A DNA stretch of 64,000 nt from Bacillota bacterium (GTDB lineage Bacteria > Bacillota > Clostridia > Christensenellales > Aristaeellaceae), in NCBI GenBank assembly GCA_030057655.1, contig JASGUQ010000033.1, positions 1 to 64,000 on the forward strand, written 5' to 3'. The stretch's first letter is position 1; every line of letters begins with the position of its first letter. The translations under genes and the position numbers were made by a program. The notes beneath the pieces were generated by a model. The model was not told where the DNA came from. It searched no databases and worked only from the letters and a program-made list of their open reading frames with translations. Positions 16,254-26,540 of this stretch are shown here, piece by piece.

Positions 16254-18047
16254 TTATTCCTGGTTGTTTTGATCTGCCCTGGCTTTTTTCAGCCAAATAG
16301 AGAGCACCGCGACATCCGCAGGCGTCACGCCCGGGATCCTGCCGGCCTGGCCCAAGGATACAGGGCGAAGCCGGCTTAATTTCTGCCTGGCTTCAATTCG
16401 CAGGGAAGAGATCCCTGAATAATCAATCTCATCAGGGATCAAATAATTTTCCATCGCCGAAGCCGCCTTGATCTGGGCGGCTTCGCGCTGCAGATAGCCG
16501 TCATACTTCAGCAGGATCTCCGCCTGCTTCCTGGCTTCAGGGGTGATGTCCAAATTCTCAAGATGAATCTCTTCACCGCGCTTGTACGCGTCCATCTGCC
16601 CTGAATCCTTCAGGTAGCTGATAAAGGCTTCGCTTTCTTTGCGCTTTTTTTCCATGCGAAACAGCCGCTCATCAGTCGCCAGGCCCAACTCGTGCCCGAT
16701 CTGGGTCAAACGCAGGTCCGCGTTGTTCTGTCTTAAGGACAGGCGGTACTCAGCCCGTCCGGTCATCATCCTGTAGGGTTCATCAACGCCCTTGCTGCTC
16801 AGGTCATCAGTCAAAACGCCGATGTAGGCCTTGTCCCTTGTCAAAATGAAAGGCTCTTTGTTTTTAAGATACAGACTCGCGTTGATGCCTGCGATCAGCC
16901 CCTGGGCCGCTGCCTCCTCATACCCGGAGGTGCCGTTGATCTGGCCGGCAAAAAACAGCCCGGGAACCCGCCTTGCGTGCAGCGCGGGGGAAAGCTCGGT
17001 CGGATCGATGCAGTCATATTCGATCGCGTAGGCCAGACGGGTCAATACGGCATGTTCAAGCCCCTTGACGCTTTGGTACATCGCTCTTTGGACATCCTCC
17101 GGCAAACTGGAGGACAGGCCCTGCGCGTACCATTCAATCCCATGTTCGGTCTCCGGTTCCAGAAAAACCTGGTGCCTGTTTTTGTCAGCGAACCTGTGGA
17201 TCTTATCCTCAATGGAAGGACAGTACCTGGCGCCCGTCCCTTTGATGGCGCCTGAAAACATGGGGGAGCGGTGCAGGTTCTGCCGGATGATGTTGTGCGT
17301 CCTTTCGTTTGTCCAGGTCAGGTAACAGCTCAGCAGGTTTTTGGGCTGCTGCCTTTTTAAGAAAGAAAAAGGTTCTGCCGGTTCCTCGCCCGCCTGCTCC
17401 TCCATCAAGGAGAAATCAATGCTCCGGGAGTCGATTCTTGCAGGCGTTCCGGTCTTAAAGCGCCTTAATTCAAACCCGAGCTCTTTCAGGGATTTGGACA
17501 GGACATTGGCGGGCTGAAGGCCCTGAGGGCCGCTTTCCCAGCTGACATCGCCAATGATCACGCTGCTGTTTAAGTAAACGCCGCTTGCAACAACGACAGC
17601 TCTGCACGGGATCATGGAGCCCGTCATGGTCAAAACGCCGCAGACCCTGCCATTCTCTGTCAGGATCTCACGGGCCTCGCCCTGGCGCACCTCCAGGTTT
17701 TCTTCTGAGAACAAAACGGCCGTCATGACTTGCTGATACACCCGCTTGTCGGCCTGTGCCCGGAGGGAATGCACAGCAGGGCCTTTACCGGTATTCAAGG
17801 TGCGCGACTGCAGGGTGGCCTGATCAATGGCAAGCGCCATTTGTCCGCCAAGGGCGTCCACTTCGCGCACAAGCTGGCTTTTTCCTGTACCGCCAATGGA
17901 AGGGTTGCAGGGCATCAGCGCGATCGCGTCCAAGTTCAGCGTGATCAGCAGTGTTTTATGTTTTAGCCGCGCGCAGGCGAGCGCCGCTTCGTTTCCGGCG
18001 TGTCCCGCGCCGATGACGACAACATCAAAATGGGTTTCTTTGGTCAT
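16254..18047 (-). CDS. mnmG: tRNA uridine-34 carboxymethylaminomethyl-modifying enzyme MnmG
   Basis: 597-residue GidA/MnmG flavoprotein, which with MnmE adds the cmnm5 group to wobble U34. The FAD-binding motif [14 protein letters not shown] lies at the N-terminus, followed by the family signature [21 protein letters not shown]. Later blocks include [42 protein letters not shown] and the C-terminal helical [13 protein letters not shown]. Its start overlaps the 3' end of the upstream glycosyltransferase gene by 23 bases. mnmE is not in the window. Confidence 0.97.
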   Translation of the reverse strand: MTKETHFDVVVIGAGHAGNEAALACARLKHKTLLITLNLDAIALMPCNPSIGGTGKSQLVREVDALGGQMALAIDQATLQSRTLNTGKGPAVHSLRAQADKRVYQQVMTAVLFSEENLEVRQGEAREILTENGRVCGVLTMTGSMIPCRAVVVASGVYLNSSVIIGDVSWESGPQGLQPANVLSKSLKELGFELRRFKTGTPARIDSRSIDFSLMEEQAGEEPAEPFSFLKRQQPKNLLSCYLTWTNERTHNIIRQNLHRSPMFSGAIKGTGARYCPSIEDKIHRFADKNRHQVFLEPETEHGIEWYAQGLSSSLPEDVQRAMYQSVKGLEHAVLTRLAYAIEYDCIDPTELSPALHARRVPGLFFAGQINGTSGYEEAAAQGLIAGINASLYLKNKEPFILTRDKAYIGVLTDDLSSKGVDEPYRMMTGRAEYRLSLRQNNADLRLTQIGHELGLATDERLFRMEKKRKESEAFISYLKDSGQMDAYKRGEEIHLENLDITPEARKQAEILLKYDGYLQREAAQIKAASAMENYLIPDEIDYSGISSLRIEARQKLSRLRPVSLGQAGRIPGVTPADVAVLSIWLKKARADQNNQE

Positions 18048-19263
18048 TCGTTCTGGCTCTCATCCTTTTATAGCGTAAATGGCTGGCTCCGGGCTTTCCT
18101 TGATGCTGAGAGATGACATGCTCATACCGCTTCACCGCGGTTTGAAGCACGGTTTCCCAGGGGACCGGAATGCTTCTGTACGCTTCCTCGCCAAGTTTTT
18201 TCAAAAGCTCTCTGTTATTCACAGAAAAAATCAAAACATCCGCCAGGCTTTGGCTGGTGTCCTCGCATAAAAACCCGTTCACCCGGTCGGTGATGCTTTC
18301 AGCCGCTGCGCTGCCAGCTATCGCGACGGAGGGCGTGCCCATTGCGGCAGCCTCCCTGATGACCAGGGAAAAGGTATCGTACAGGGATGGAAAAACAAAC
18401 AGATCCGCCCTCAAATACAGGGCGTCCAGCGTCCTGGTGTCCCTGATCATTCCCGTCATGACCAATTGTTCCGAAATCCCCAGTTCCTGGGCTTTTTTGA
18501 TGATCTTGTCCGTATCCGGGCCCTGGCCGGCTAAGACAAGCTGAAACCGCGGATTCTGCGATTTTAGAATGGAGCAGGCTTCAAGGATCCTTAAAATATT
18601 CTTTTTCCAGTTGATCTGGCCGACAAAAAGCAAAACAGGATCTTCATTCAGCCCGAACTTCCTGCTGACTTCAACAACCGCTTCATGATCCTTTGGACGA
18701 AATTCCGTGCCGTTGCCAATGACTTCAATGTGCCCCTGGAACCCGTATTCCCGAAGGACCTCAGCGCTGGAACGAGAAACAGCCCAGACGTCATCACATT
18801 TTTCATAGTATTTAACGATGCTGCCGACCACTGTTTTCGCGATGGCTTCGCTTTTGGTGACCTTCAAAAAGTCATCATAGTATTTTGAATGAAAGGTGGA
18901 TACCAGGGGGATATGCCTTTGCCTTTTTAGCCGCAGCGCTTCCTTGCCGGCGCCAAAAGGGCTGTGGGAGTGGACGATATCAAGATCGATCATGTCCATC
19001 CGCTTCACATAATGCGCGTCCATGACCGCGGCTCCGGTTCTGTACTGCGGCGTGGTCGGGACAGAAAAACCGGTAAAATCAACCAATTCAAAAGGGTAGT
19101 TCCCTCTGTGCCCGGTATCGTACATGGGGGCGGAAACTGTTACCTCGTGGCCAAATTTGGGCAGCGTATTCGCGTACGCGACAACCACCCGGCCGACCCC
19201 GTCAACGACCGGCAAAAAGGTATCTGTCATCAGACCGATTCTGATCGTTTTCACCTCCTCCAT
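18025..19263 (-). CDS. glycosyltransferase family 4
   Basis: GT-B fold glycosyltransferase of up to 412 residues. The N-terminal lobe begins [21 protein letters not shown] and contains HSHSPFG; the C-terminal lobe has [18 protein letters not shown] and the E-x7-E-type [24 protein letters not shown]. It resembles diacylglycerol glucosyltransferases that make membrane glycolipids, but the acceptor is uncertain. Start choice is awkward: a strong GGAGGAGGTG lies inside the first codons, so initiation may be at GTG 19251 or ATG 19263; both leave the domain intact. It overlaps mnmG. Confidence 0.8.
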   Translation of the reverse strand: MEEVKTIRIGLMTDTFLPVVDGVGRVVVAYANTLPKFGHEVTVSAPMYDTGHRGNYPFELVDFTGFSVPTTPQYRTGAAVMDAHYVKRMDMIDLDIVHSHSPFGAGKEALRLKRQRHIPLVSTFHSKYYDDFLKVTKSEAIAKTVVGSIVKYYEKCDDVWAVSRSSAEVLREYGFQGHIEVIGNGTEFRPKDHEAVVEVSRKFGLNEDPVLLFVGQINWKKNILRILEACSILKSQNPRFQLVLAGQGPDTDKIIKKAQELGISEQLVMTGMIRDTRTLDALYLRADLFVFPSLYDTFSLVIREAAAMGTPSVAIAGSAAAESITDRVNGFLCEDTSQSLADVLIFSVNNRELLKKLGEEAYRSIPVPWETVLQTAVKRYEHVISQHQGKPGASHLRYKRMRARTNDQRNPF

Positions 19264-19325
19264 CCTGTTTTATTACAGGACAATTTCATTATATGCATTC
19301 CTGCATTAAATAACAACTTTCGCGA

Positions 19326-19354
19326 TTGACAATCAATCAGTGAAAAGCTATCCT
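19326..19354 (+). promoter_or_regulatory. probable promoter of the glutamate mutase operon
   Basis: Perfect TTGACA (19326-19331), 17 bases, TATCCT (19349-19354), ending 27 bases before glmS. The 60-base leader shows no cobalamin riboswitch or other large fold. Confidence 0.6.
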
Positions 19355-19381
19355 TAATATGTAAATAGACGGAGGAATACT

Positions 19382-19798
19382 ATGCGCAACAAGATCGTTT
19401 TGGGTGTGATTGGTGCGGATGTGCACGCGGTTGGCAACCAGATTTTAAACTATGCGTTTACGGATGCGGGTTTTCATGTGGTCAACCTGGGCGTGATGGT
19501 ATCCCAGGAGGAGTTTATTGAAGCGGCGATCGAGTCTGATGCGGACGCGATCCTCGTTTCTTCTCTATACGGGCATGGGGAGCTGGATTGCCAGGGCTTA
19601 AGGGAAAAATGCGACGAAGCCGGGCTTAAGGACATCCTCCTTTATGTCGGCGGGAATATCGTGGTTGGCAAGCAGCCCTTTGAAGAGGTCGAAAAGCGCT
19701 TCAAGGCAATGGGGTTTGACCGCGTTTTCGGGCCTGGGACGCCGCCTGAGGTGGACATTGCCGCCCTGAAAGAAGACTTGAACTGGCCAAAAGAATGA
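19382..19798 (+). CDS. glmS: glutamate mutase (methylaspartate mutase) sigma subunit
   Basis: 138-residue B12-binding subunit. The D13-V-H15-A-V-G18 motif supplies the histidine that replaces dimethylbenzimidazole as the lower cobalt ligand; SSLYGHG and YVGGNIVVG complete the cobalamin-binding Rossmann fold. With GlmE it interconverts L-glutamate and (2S,3S)-3-methylaspartate, the first step of the methylaspartate route of glutamate fermentation. GGAGG precedes the ATG by six bases. The stop overlaps the glmL start (ATGA). Confidence 0.96.
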   Translation: MRNKIVLGVIGADVHAVGNQILNYAFTDAGFHVVNLGVMVSQEEFIEAAIESDADAILVSSLYGHGELDCQGLREKCDEAGLKDILLYVGGNIVVGKQPFEEVEKRFKAMGFDRVFGPGTPPEVDIAALKEDLNWPKE

Positions 19799-21192
19799 AC
19801 GCAGCGCTCCTGATCGATTTTGGCTCGACCTATACCAAACTGTCCGCGGTCGATCTGGATGATGCCCGGCTGATCGGCAGATCCCAGGCTTTCACCACTG
19901 CGTCCACGGATATTTCAATCGGGCTTCAGAAAGCCCTTGATCAGTTACATATAAAAATCGGAGCCATTGATTTTAAAGTGCGGCTCGCGTGTTCCAGCGC
20001 GGCGGGCGGGCTTTCCATGGTTGCCAGCGGCCTGGTTCCAGGCCTCACCAGCAAGGCCGCGAAACTGGCAGCTTTCGGCGCCGGCGCCAAAGTCATTAAA
20101 ACTTACGCCTATCAGTTGACCCTTGAGGACATTGAGGAGATCGGCCGCATCAATCCTGATATTTTGCTGCTCAGCGGCGGCATTGACGGAGGAAACAGCG
20201 AAGTCATCATTCACAATGCAGGCATGCTGGCAGGCGCTTCTGGAAGTTTTCCTGTAGTCATTGCCGGAAACCGGAGCGCCCAGTCTGAATGCGAAGCCGT
20301 TTTGAGGCAAAGCAATCATCCCGTGTATACAGCCCCTAACGTCATGCCGGAGATGAACGTGCTCAACATCGAGCCGGTCACCAAGGTCATCCGGGAGATC
20401 TTTCTAAAAAGGATCGTTCTGGCCAAAGGACTCAACAAGGCGAGCGCGCTGCTGGACAACATTTTAATGCCCACGCCTTCCGCTGTTTTGTCCGCGCTGA
20501 CCCTTTTATCCAAAGGGATCGGCAAGCAGCAGGGGCTTGGTGATCTGATCGCGGTGGACCTGGGCGGCGCGACCACGGATGTTTATTCCATCGCAAAAGG
20601 CGACCCTGTGAACCCCAGCACAGTGTTAAGGGGGCTGCCGGAGCCTTTGGTCAAGCGCACGGTGGAGGGCGACCTGGGCATGCGTTACAACGCTCAGGGC
20701 ATTTTTGAGGCGATCGGCGGCGATGTTTTGTGCGATCTGAGCGGGCTGTCCAAGGAAACGGTTAGCGGTGTTTTAAAAAGATACAGGGAAGATCCGGCGG
20801 CCTTGCCCGCTTCGCCTGAAGAAAAAAAGGCGGATCAGGCGCTTGCTTCCGCAGCCATTTCCCTGGCAATGACCCGCCACGCAGGGCGTTTGGAGCGCGT
20901 TTTTACACCCATTGGCCCTGTTTATGAGCAGACCGGAAAGGATCTGACCCAGACGGAGCGTTTGATCGTTACTGGCGGCGCTTTGATCTACGCGGATGAT
21001 CTTGACAGGATCGTGGAAAATGCCCTCAAACTGCCGGACGCGATGTCTCTTGTCCCAAGAAGCGTCAAAACGGTCAGGGATAAGGAATACCTGCTTTCCG
21101 CCATGGGCTTGCTGAGTTCTTATGCTCCTGAGGTTTCTTTCTCGCTGATGAAAGCATATTTTGGAAAGGATGATATGTATGCAGCTGACTAA
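19795..21192 (+). CDS. glmL: glutamate mutase reactivating factor GlmL/MutL
   Basis: 465-residue ASKHA-fold ATPase with [16 protein letters not shown] at the N-terminus and [13 protein letters not shown] in the middle. GlmL-family proteins lie between the two mutase subunit genes and are thought to chaperone or reactivate the B12 enzyme by exchanging damaged cofactor. This is unrelated to the DNA-repair MutL. It overlaps glmS by four bases and glmE by 14, so the three are translated as a coupled unit. Confidence 0.93.
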   Translation: MNAALLIDFGSTYTKLSAVDLDDARLIGRSQAFTTASTDISIGLQKALDQLHIKIGAIDFKVRLACSSAAGGLSMVASGLVPGLTSKAAKLAAFGAGAKVIKTYAYQLTLEDIEEIGRINPDILLLSGGIDGGNSEVIIHNAGMLAGASGSFPVVIAGNRSAQSECEAVLRQSNHPVYTAPNVMPEMNVLNIEPVTKVIREIFLKRIVLAKGLNKASALLDNILMPTPSAVLSALTLLSKGIGKQQGLGDLIAVDLGGATTDVYSIAKGDPVNPSTVLRGLPEPLVKRTVEGDLGMRYNAQGIFEAIGGDVLCDLSGLSKETVSGVLKRYREDPAALPASPEEKKADQALASAAISLAMTRHAGRLERVFTPIGPVYEQTGKDLTQTERLIVTGGALIYADDLDRIVENALKLPDAMSLVPRSVKTVRDKEYLLSAMGLLSSYAPEVSFSLMKAYFGKDDMYAAD

Positions 21193-22630
21193 CAAAAAGT
21201 GGGATCTGGATTTTTTCATGAATCAGCGCCAGGAAGTGCTGAAAGCCTGGCCCACAGGGGCTGAAGTCGATCTGGACGAGGCGTTGGCTTATCAGGCTGA
21301 AATCCCCAAGGAGAAGCGCTTTGTCAGCAAACTCAATGAGGCGCTTAGAGACGGGAAAACCCTGATCCAGCCGCGCGCCGGCGTGCCGTTGATCAATGAG
21401 CATATCGTGCTTTTAAGCCATTTGGAGCAGGAGGGCGAGGCAGACCTGCTGCCAACCACCATTGACAGCTATACAAGGCTGAACCGCTATCAGGACGCTC
21501 AGCGCGGCATCGAGGAATCCAAGACCTCCGGAAAGGCGATGCTCAACGGCTTCCCGGCTGTCAATCATGGCGTTAAAGGCTGCAGGATGGTCACCTCCGC
21601 GCTGAAAAAGCCGGTGCAGGTCCGCCATGGCACCCCGGATGCCAGGCTGCTGGCCGAGATCACGCTGGCGGGCGGGTTCACCAGCTTTGAGGGCGGCGGC
21701 ATCTCCTATAATATTCCTTATGCCAAAAACGCCCCCCTTCAGGATACGCTGTTCTTCTGGCAGTACTGCGACCGGCTGGTCGGGTACTACGAGGACAAGG
21801 GCATCAGCATCAACCGTGAGCCATTCGGCCCCTTAACAGGCACTTTGGTGCCGCCCTGCGTCTCAAACGCTGTGGCCATCATTGAGGCGCTGCTGGCAGC
21901 GGAGCAGGGGGTCAAAAACATCACGGTCGGTTACGGCCAGTGCGGCAACCTGATCCAGGATGTCGCCGCCATCCGCGCGCTCAAACAGCAGACCATGGAG
22001 TATCTGGACCGCTTTGGGTACAAGGACATGGAGGTCAGCACCGTTCTTCATCAGTGGATGGGCGGCTTCCCCGCGGATGAGGCCAAGGCTTTCGCGGTCA
22101 TCTGCTGGGGCAGCGCCGTGGCAGCCCTTGCCAACGCCACCAAGGTCATCGTTAAGACCCCCCATGAGGCGCTGGGCGTACCCACCAAAGAAGCCAATGC
22201 CGCCGGTCTCAGGGCCACCAAGCAGGTCATCATGATGCTGGCGGACCAGGCCATCGCGGATGGCGAGCGGCTTGAACACGAAATGGCGGTCATCAGGGAA
22301 GAAACCGACTGCATCCTTGAAAGAACCCTGGAGCTGGGCGAAGGGGATCTCGCGATGGGCGTTGTCGCAGCCTTTGAAGCGGGCGTCATCGACGTGCCTT
22401 TCGCGCCAAGCCGCTACAATGCCGGCAAGATCATGCCCGCACGCGACAACGAGGGCGCAGTCCGTTTCCTGAACGCGGGCAGGCTGCCGCTTAACCAGAA
22501 GCTGCTTGATTTCCACAAAAAGAAGATCCAGGAACGCGCGGACGCGGAGCACCGCGGGGTTTCTTTCCAAATGGTGATTGACGACGTGTACGCGATTTCA
22601 AAAGGCCGCCTGGTAGGCAGGCCGCACTGA
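21179..22630 (+). CDS. glmE: glutamate mutase (methylaspartate mutase) epsilon subunit
   Basis: 483-residue TIM-barrel catalytic subunit, as in the clostridial enzyme. Substrate-binding features include the [12 protein letters not shown] arginine motif, [14 protein letters not shown] and [11 protein letters not shown] 21179 (MQLTNKKW) is chosen because GGAAAGGA lies eight bases upstream and the resulting length equals known GlmE. It acts with GlmS and is followed 18 bases later by the lyase that uses its product. Confidence 0.97.
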   Translation: MQLTNKKWDLDFFMNQRQEVLKAWPTGAEVDLDEALAYQAEIPKEKRFVSKLNEALRDGKTLIQPRAGVPLINEHIVLLSHLEQEGEADLLPTTIDSYTRLNRYQDAQRGIEESKTSGKAMLNGFPAVNHGVKGCRMVTSALKKPVQVRHGTPDARLLAEITLAGGFTSFEGGGISYNIPYAKNAPLQDTLFFWQYCDRLVGYYEDKGISINREPFGPLTGTLVPPCVSNAVAIIEALLAAEQGVKNITVGYGQCGNLIQDVAAIRALKQQTMEYLDRFGYKDMEVSTVLHQWMGGFPADEAKAFAVICWGSAVAALANATKVIVKTPHEALGVPTKEANAAGLRATKQVIMMLADQAIADGERLEHEMAVIREETDCILERTLELGEGDLAMGVVAAFEAGVIDVPFAPSRYNAGKIMPARDNEGAVRFLNAGRLPLNQKLLDFHKKKIQERADAEHRGVSFQMVIDDVYAISKGRLVGRPH

Positions 22631-22648
22631 TAGAAAGAAGGGTTTGTC

Positions 22649-23908
22649 ATGAAAATTACCAAGGTTGTCTGCTCAAAAGGAATGACCGGCTTTTATTTTG
22701 ATGACCAGCGCGCCATCAAGCTGGGCGCCCAGTCAGACGGCGCCATGTACATCGGTGAGCCTGCCACGCCCGGGTTCACCCGCATCCGTCAGGCCGGTGA
22801 ATCCATCTCCGTGATGATTTTTCTGGAGAATGGCCAGTATGGCTGGGGGGATTGCGCGGCGGTTCAGTATTCCGGCGCCGGCGGCAGGGATCCCTTGTTC
22901 CTTGCGGACACCTACATGTCCCTGATCGAAAACGAAGTTGCTGCGCATCTGGTCGGTCAGGAGGCGGATGAGTTCAAGCGCCTGGCCAAGGAGATCGACG
23001 GGCTGAAGGACAAAAATGGTCATCATCTGCACACCGCCATCCGCTATGGCGTGTCCCAGGCCATCTTGGATGTCGTGTCAAAGGCCAATGGATTAAACAT
23101 GTGCGACCAGGTCGCCAAAGAGTACGGCACCCGGGTTTCTGAAAAACGCCTGCCCATCTTTACCCAGTCAGGCGATGACCGTTACAGCAACGCGGATAAA
23201 ATGATCATGAAAGGGGCTCCGGTTTTGCCGCACGGCCTGTTCAACAGCGTCAAGAAAACTGGTCAAAACGGAGAGAACCTCCTGGCTTATGTCAAATGGC
23301 TCGCCCAGCGCGTGAAGGATTTCACTCCTTATGAGGGCTATCATCCGGTCTTCCATATTGACTGCTATGGCACCATCGGCCAGATTTTTGGCGCAGACAA
23401 CTACATCGGCATGGCAGATTTCCTTGAAACGCTGGCGGAAGCGGCCGATCCCTTCCATCTGAGGATTGAAGGCCCCATGGATTCTGACAGCCGGGAAGCG
23501 CAGATGAAGGACATGAGGGGCTTAAGGGAAGAGATAGACCGCCGGGGGATCAGGGTGGAACTGGTCGCGGATGAGTGGTGCAACACGCTGGAAGATGTAA
23601 TTTATTTCGCGGACAACAAGGCGGGGCACATGATCCAGATCAAAACCCCGGACCTGGGCTCCATCCACAACACGATTGAAGCCGTTTTGTATTGTGAAAA
23701 GACCGGTATCGGCGCCTACCAGGGCGGCACCTGCAATGAAACGGACCGTTCCTGCCAGGTCAGCGTCCATTGCGCCATGGCCACCAGGGCGGAACAGGTG
23801 CTGGCAAAGCCGGGCATGGGCGTTGATGAGGGCTACATGATTTGCTATAACGAAATGGAACGCATTTTAGCGCTGCGCGCGGCCGGTATTGGCGTTTACC
23901 GCGGGTAA
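22649..23908 (+). CDS. mal: methylaspartate ammonia-lyase
   Basis: Enolase-superfamily enzyme of 419 residues that eliminates ammonia from 3-methylaspartate to give mesaconate. Metal ligands D238 (HIDCYG), E274 (RIEGP) and D308 (VADEW), and the catalytic base K332 (IKTPDLG), fall at almost the same numbers as in the Clostridium tetanomorphum enzyme. It is the second step of the pathway encoded by this operon. Confidence 0.97.
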   Translation: MKITKVVCSKGMTGFYFDDQRAIKLGAQSDGAMYIGEPATPGFTRIRQAGESISVMIFLENGQYGWGDCAAVQYSGAGGRDPLFLADTYMSLIENEVAAHLVGQEADEFKRLAKEIDGLKDKNGHHLHTAIRYGVSQAILDVVSKANGLNMCDQVAKEYGTRVSEKRLPIFTQSGDDRYSNADKMIMKGAPVLPHGLFNSVKKTGQNGENLLAYVKWLAQRVKDFTPYEGYHPVFHIDCYGTIGQIFGADNYIGMADFLETLAEAADPFHLRIEGPMDSDSREAQMKDMRGLREEIDRRGIRVELVADEWCNTLEDVIYFADNKAGHMIQIKTPDLGSIHNTIEAVLYCEKTGIGAYQGGTCNETDRSCQVSVHCAMATRAEQVLAKPGMGVDEGYMICYNEMERILALRAAGIGVYRG

Positions 23909-23927
23909 AAACGCTGCTGGAGGTAAC

Positions 23928-25286
23928 ATGATGGACGAATTTCGCATCCTATCTACAACGGCCATTTTAGGTTATGGGTTTCCAATGGCTTCCTTTGAGG
24001 AAGGGATGAAAAGGAAGCCGCACCTCATCGCGGTGGACGCCGGGTCCACGGACCCCGGCCCTTACTATCTTGGCGCAGGCGTATCCTTTACCGACAGGGA
24101 CGCTGTCAAGCGCGACCTTGAAATCATGCTCTTGTCCGGCATCAGGGAGAACATCCCTGTCGTCATCGGGACTGCCGGCGGCAGCGGCGGGAATCAGCAC
24201 CTTGAGTGGAACCGCCAGATCATTCTTGAGATCGCGAAGGAAAACAAGCTGCATTTCAAGATGGCCGTCATTCAGGCAGAGATCCCAAAAGAACAGTTGA
24301 ATGAAGCCTTCCAAAACGGCAAAATCAAACCGCTTTCCCCGGCGCCTGAATTGACCAGGGAAAACCTGGACGCTACGGTCAGCGTTGTGGCGCAGATGGG
24401 CATTGAGCCCATCATCAAGGCCCTGGACGAAGGCGCGCAGGTCGTTTTGGCTGGACGCTGCTATGATCCGGCTGTCTTTGCGGCTCCTGCTGTCCGCGCG
24501 GGCTTTGATCAGGGGCTGGCCGTTCACCTTGGCAAGATTCTGGAATGCGCCTCCATCGCAGCCACGCCCGGTTCCGGGTCCGACTGCATGTTTGGCTATC
24601 TCCGCTGCGATCATTTTGATGTGGAGCCGCTCAACCCCATCCGCAAATGCACCACGCTTTCCGTTGCTGCCCACACCCTGTATGAGAAAACAGACCCCTA
24701 CATCCTGCCGGGGCCTGGCGGGCATCTGGATCTGAAGGGGACCAAATTTGAACAGGTCACGGACGCCATTACCCGGGTTTCAGGCAGCAAGTACGTTCAC
24801 GCTGAGCGCTACACCATCAAATTGGAAGGCGCCAGGCGCATCGGCTACCGCACGGTGTCCATCGCCGGCGCACGCGACCCGATCTTGATTGAACGCATTG
24901 ACGAGATCGTACAAGGCGTCAAAGAAAGGGTTCAGGACAATTTTAAGAGCCGCGGAATCGAATACAATCTTCTGTTTACGATTTATGGCCGGGATGGCGT
25001 CATGGGCAGCCTGGAACCCAAGCGGTACCCTGAAGGCCATGAGATCGGCATTATCATTGAAGCGGTGTCCGATACCCAGGCGCACGCGGACACCATCTGC
25101 GCTTTTGCCCGCTCCACCATGCTGCACTACGGCTATGAGGGCCGCAGAGCCACTGCCGGCAACCTGGCCTTCCCGTATTCTCCAAGCGATTTTCATGCGG
25201 GTGAGGTCTATGTGTTCAGCGTGTATCACCTGCTTGAGGTAGATGACCCCTGTGAATACTTCCCCATCCGGATGGAGGAGGTCTGA
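23928..25286 (+). CDS. AtuA-family protein (DUF1446) in the methylaspartate operon
   Basis: 453-residue protein of the acyclic terpene utilisation AtuA family. Recognisable blocks are GYGFPMASFEEG, IAVDAGSTDPGPYYLG, TAGGSGGNQHLEW, VLAGRCYDPAVFAA and RDPILIERID. No biochemical function is established for the family. GGAGG lies just before two adjacent ATGs (23928, 23931); either may be used. It follows mal by 19 bases and precedes DUF4387 by one, so it belongs to the operon and probably acts after mesaconate formation. A hydratase role is inference. Confidence 0.85.
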   Translation: MMDEFRILSTTAILGYGFPMASFEEGMKRKPHLIAVDAGSTDPGPYYLGAGVSFTDRDAVKRDLEIMLLSGIRENIPVVIGTAGGSGGNQHLEWNRQIILEIAKENKLHFKMAVIQAEIPKEQLNEAFQNGKIKPLSPAPELTRENLDATVSVVAQMGIEPIIKALDEGAQVVLAGRCYDPAVFAAPAVRAGFDQGLAVHLGKILECASIAATPGSGSDCMFGYLRCDHFDVEPLNPIRKCTTLSVAAHTLYEKTDPYILPGPGGHLDLKGTKFEQVTDAITRVSGSKYVHAERYTIKLEGARRIGYRTVSIAGARDPILIERIDEIVQGVKERVQDNFKSRGIEYNLLFTIYGRDGVMGSLEPKRYPEGHEIGIIIEAVSDTQAHADTICAFARSTMLHYGYEGRRATAGNLAFPYSPSDFHAGEVYVFSVYHLLEVDDPCEYFPIRMEEV

Positions 25287-25287
25287 G

Positions 25288-25623
25288 ATGAAAAAATCAA
25301 TCACGGAATTAACCAACATTATCAGGAGCAAGAACAGCGGGCCATACGAGTTGACCATGGACCTGATGTTTAACTCAAAGGAAAATTATCAGCGTGTCTG
25401 TAAGTTAGGCTTGATCAACAAAGAATTGGTCAGCAAGCTGTATCGGATCACGCCGGACAAGGTCATCGGCATTGTGCATTTTGATCCAGCCAACGCCATC
25501 AAGATCACCATCGTCAGGCCCATCTGTTCAGGCGATCTTGGAGAAACCGATGTCTATGGCGCTCAGCAGCATGCCCCCCTGCTTGACATCATGGTGGATT
25601 TTCTGGATGAGGGGGTTCAATGA
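25288..25623 (+). CDS. DUF4387-family protein
   Basis: 111 residues, starting MKKSITELTNIIRSKNSGPY with the family's typical GPYELTMDLMF stretch, then VIGIVHFDPANAIKITIVRP and a C-terminal DVYGAQQHAPLLDIMV. DUF4387 proteins are usually encoded beside AtuA-family genes, and the pair may form one complex (inferred from constant linkage). GGAGGAGG precedes ATG 25288. The start is one base after the AtuA stop, and the stop overlaps the next gene by four bases. Confidence 0.85.
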   Translation: MKKSITELTNIIRSKNSGPYELTMDLMFNSKENYQRVCKLGLINKELVSKLYRITPDKVIGIVHFDPANAIKITIVRPICSGDLGETDVYGAQQHAPLLDIMVDFLDEGVQ

Positions 25624-26540
25624 ACCTCATCACAAGCCCAGAGCCATTATACAGCGTGTATTTCGCTCCGCGCGGATACGCGCGCATGATCCAGATCGGG
25701 CATTATATCGCCCAGCGGCATCTTTTCGCGACAGATAAACTCATTGGCATCATTGGCGACGCGGGCAGCGGAAAAAGCCTGCTTATCCGCGGCATGTTCC
25801 CGGGCCTTGAGCTGACCAATGATGACAACGGCGTCAATGTGCGCCCCTTGCCCCTGCTGGACATCGACGCGACCGGGTTTTATCAGGCGCATACTTATCA
25901 CATGGATGTCCGCTTTGAGTCCGCCTTTACGCCGCTGTCGCAGTTGGCGGACGCTGTTTTAAACGCGCTTGAGCATGGGAAAAGGGTGATTATCGAGCAT
26001 TTTGAGCTGATCTACCCCCTTCTTAACATCAATGCCGCGATCCTGATCGGCATCGGGGATGAGATCATCGTGTCCCGTCCAACTGTTTTTGGGCCGGAGC
26101 CGGACGACATCGCCCGGACAGTTTTTGCAAGCATCAAATACCGCCGGATGGCGCATACTGCTGAAGACTTGACCGAGCATGTGCTGATGAACCTGAATGT
26201 TGGCAAATACAGCCACGGGGATGTCAGGCGCGGGTTCTTTTTAAGGTTTGACCGCGCGGTCAACCTGGACATTCCGCGCTTGCAGGAAGAAGTCCTCTCC
26301 ATGATCCGGCAGGATCTTCCAATCACCTACAAGGATCATCAGCATATCTACATCGGAAGCATACTCCATCTCTGCACAGGCCCCAGGATGCATGTCAACT
26401 CAACCGGAAAGATCGAACAGTTCCGTTTTTTAAAAGACCTGAAGTATGACGCGCTCAATGAGAGCTTTATGCTGGTTGGGCTGGTCGGGGAATCCGCCAA
26501 GGGAACAGACCACGACCTCAACCAGATCATCGTTGGTTAA
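25620..26540 (+). CDS. P-loop protein fused to an AlaRS/AlaX-like editing domain
   Basis: 306 residues. The N-terminal half has a Walker A motif G46-DAGSGKS-53. The C-terminal half (about 165-275) reads like the second additional (editing) domain of alanyl-tRNA synthetase: MAHTAEDL (H178) in the place of HTATHLL, KYSHGDVRRGFFLRFD in the place of the HV-x-Q-x-G-S...LRFDF block, and LCTGPRMHVNSTGKIEQF in the place of CGGTHV-x-x-TGEIG-x-F, with C252 and H258. The second histidine of HxxxH is D182. Function is unknown. It is the last gene of the methylaspartate operon, overlapping DUF4387 by four bases, and shares its TTAA stop with the convergent MATE gene. Confidence 0.8.
   Translation: MNLITSPEPLYSVYFAPRGYARMIQIGHYIAQRHLFATDKLIGIIGDAGSGKSLLIRGMFPGLELTNDDNGVNVRPLPLLDIDATGFYQAHTYHMDVRFESAFTPLSQLADAVLNALEHGKRVIIEHFELIYPLLNINAAILIGIGDEIIVSRPTVFGPEPDDIARTVFASIKYRRMAHTAEDLTEHVLMNLNVGKYSHGDVRRGFFLRFDRAVNLDIPRLQEEVLSMIRQDLPITYKDHQHIYIGSILHLCTGPRMHVNSTGKIEQFRFLKDLKYDALNESFMLVGLVGESAKGTDHDLNQIIVG

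Noticed and set aside
19264-19381. Cobalamin riboswitch upstream of glutamate mutase
   Set aside because: The space is only about 120 bases and shows a promoter but no B12-box or large paired structure.
23967-24725. Open frame of 252 codons antisense to the AtuA-family gene
   Set aside because: It lies entirely inside a gene with clear family motifs; such antisense frames arise from GC-rich third codon positions.
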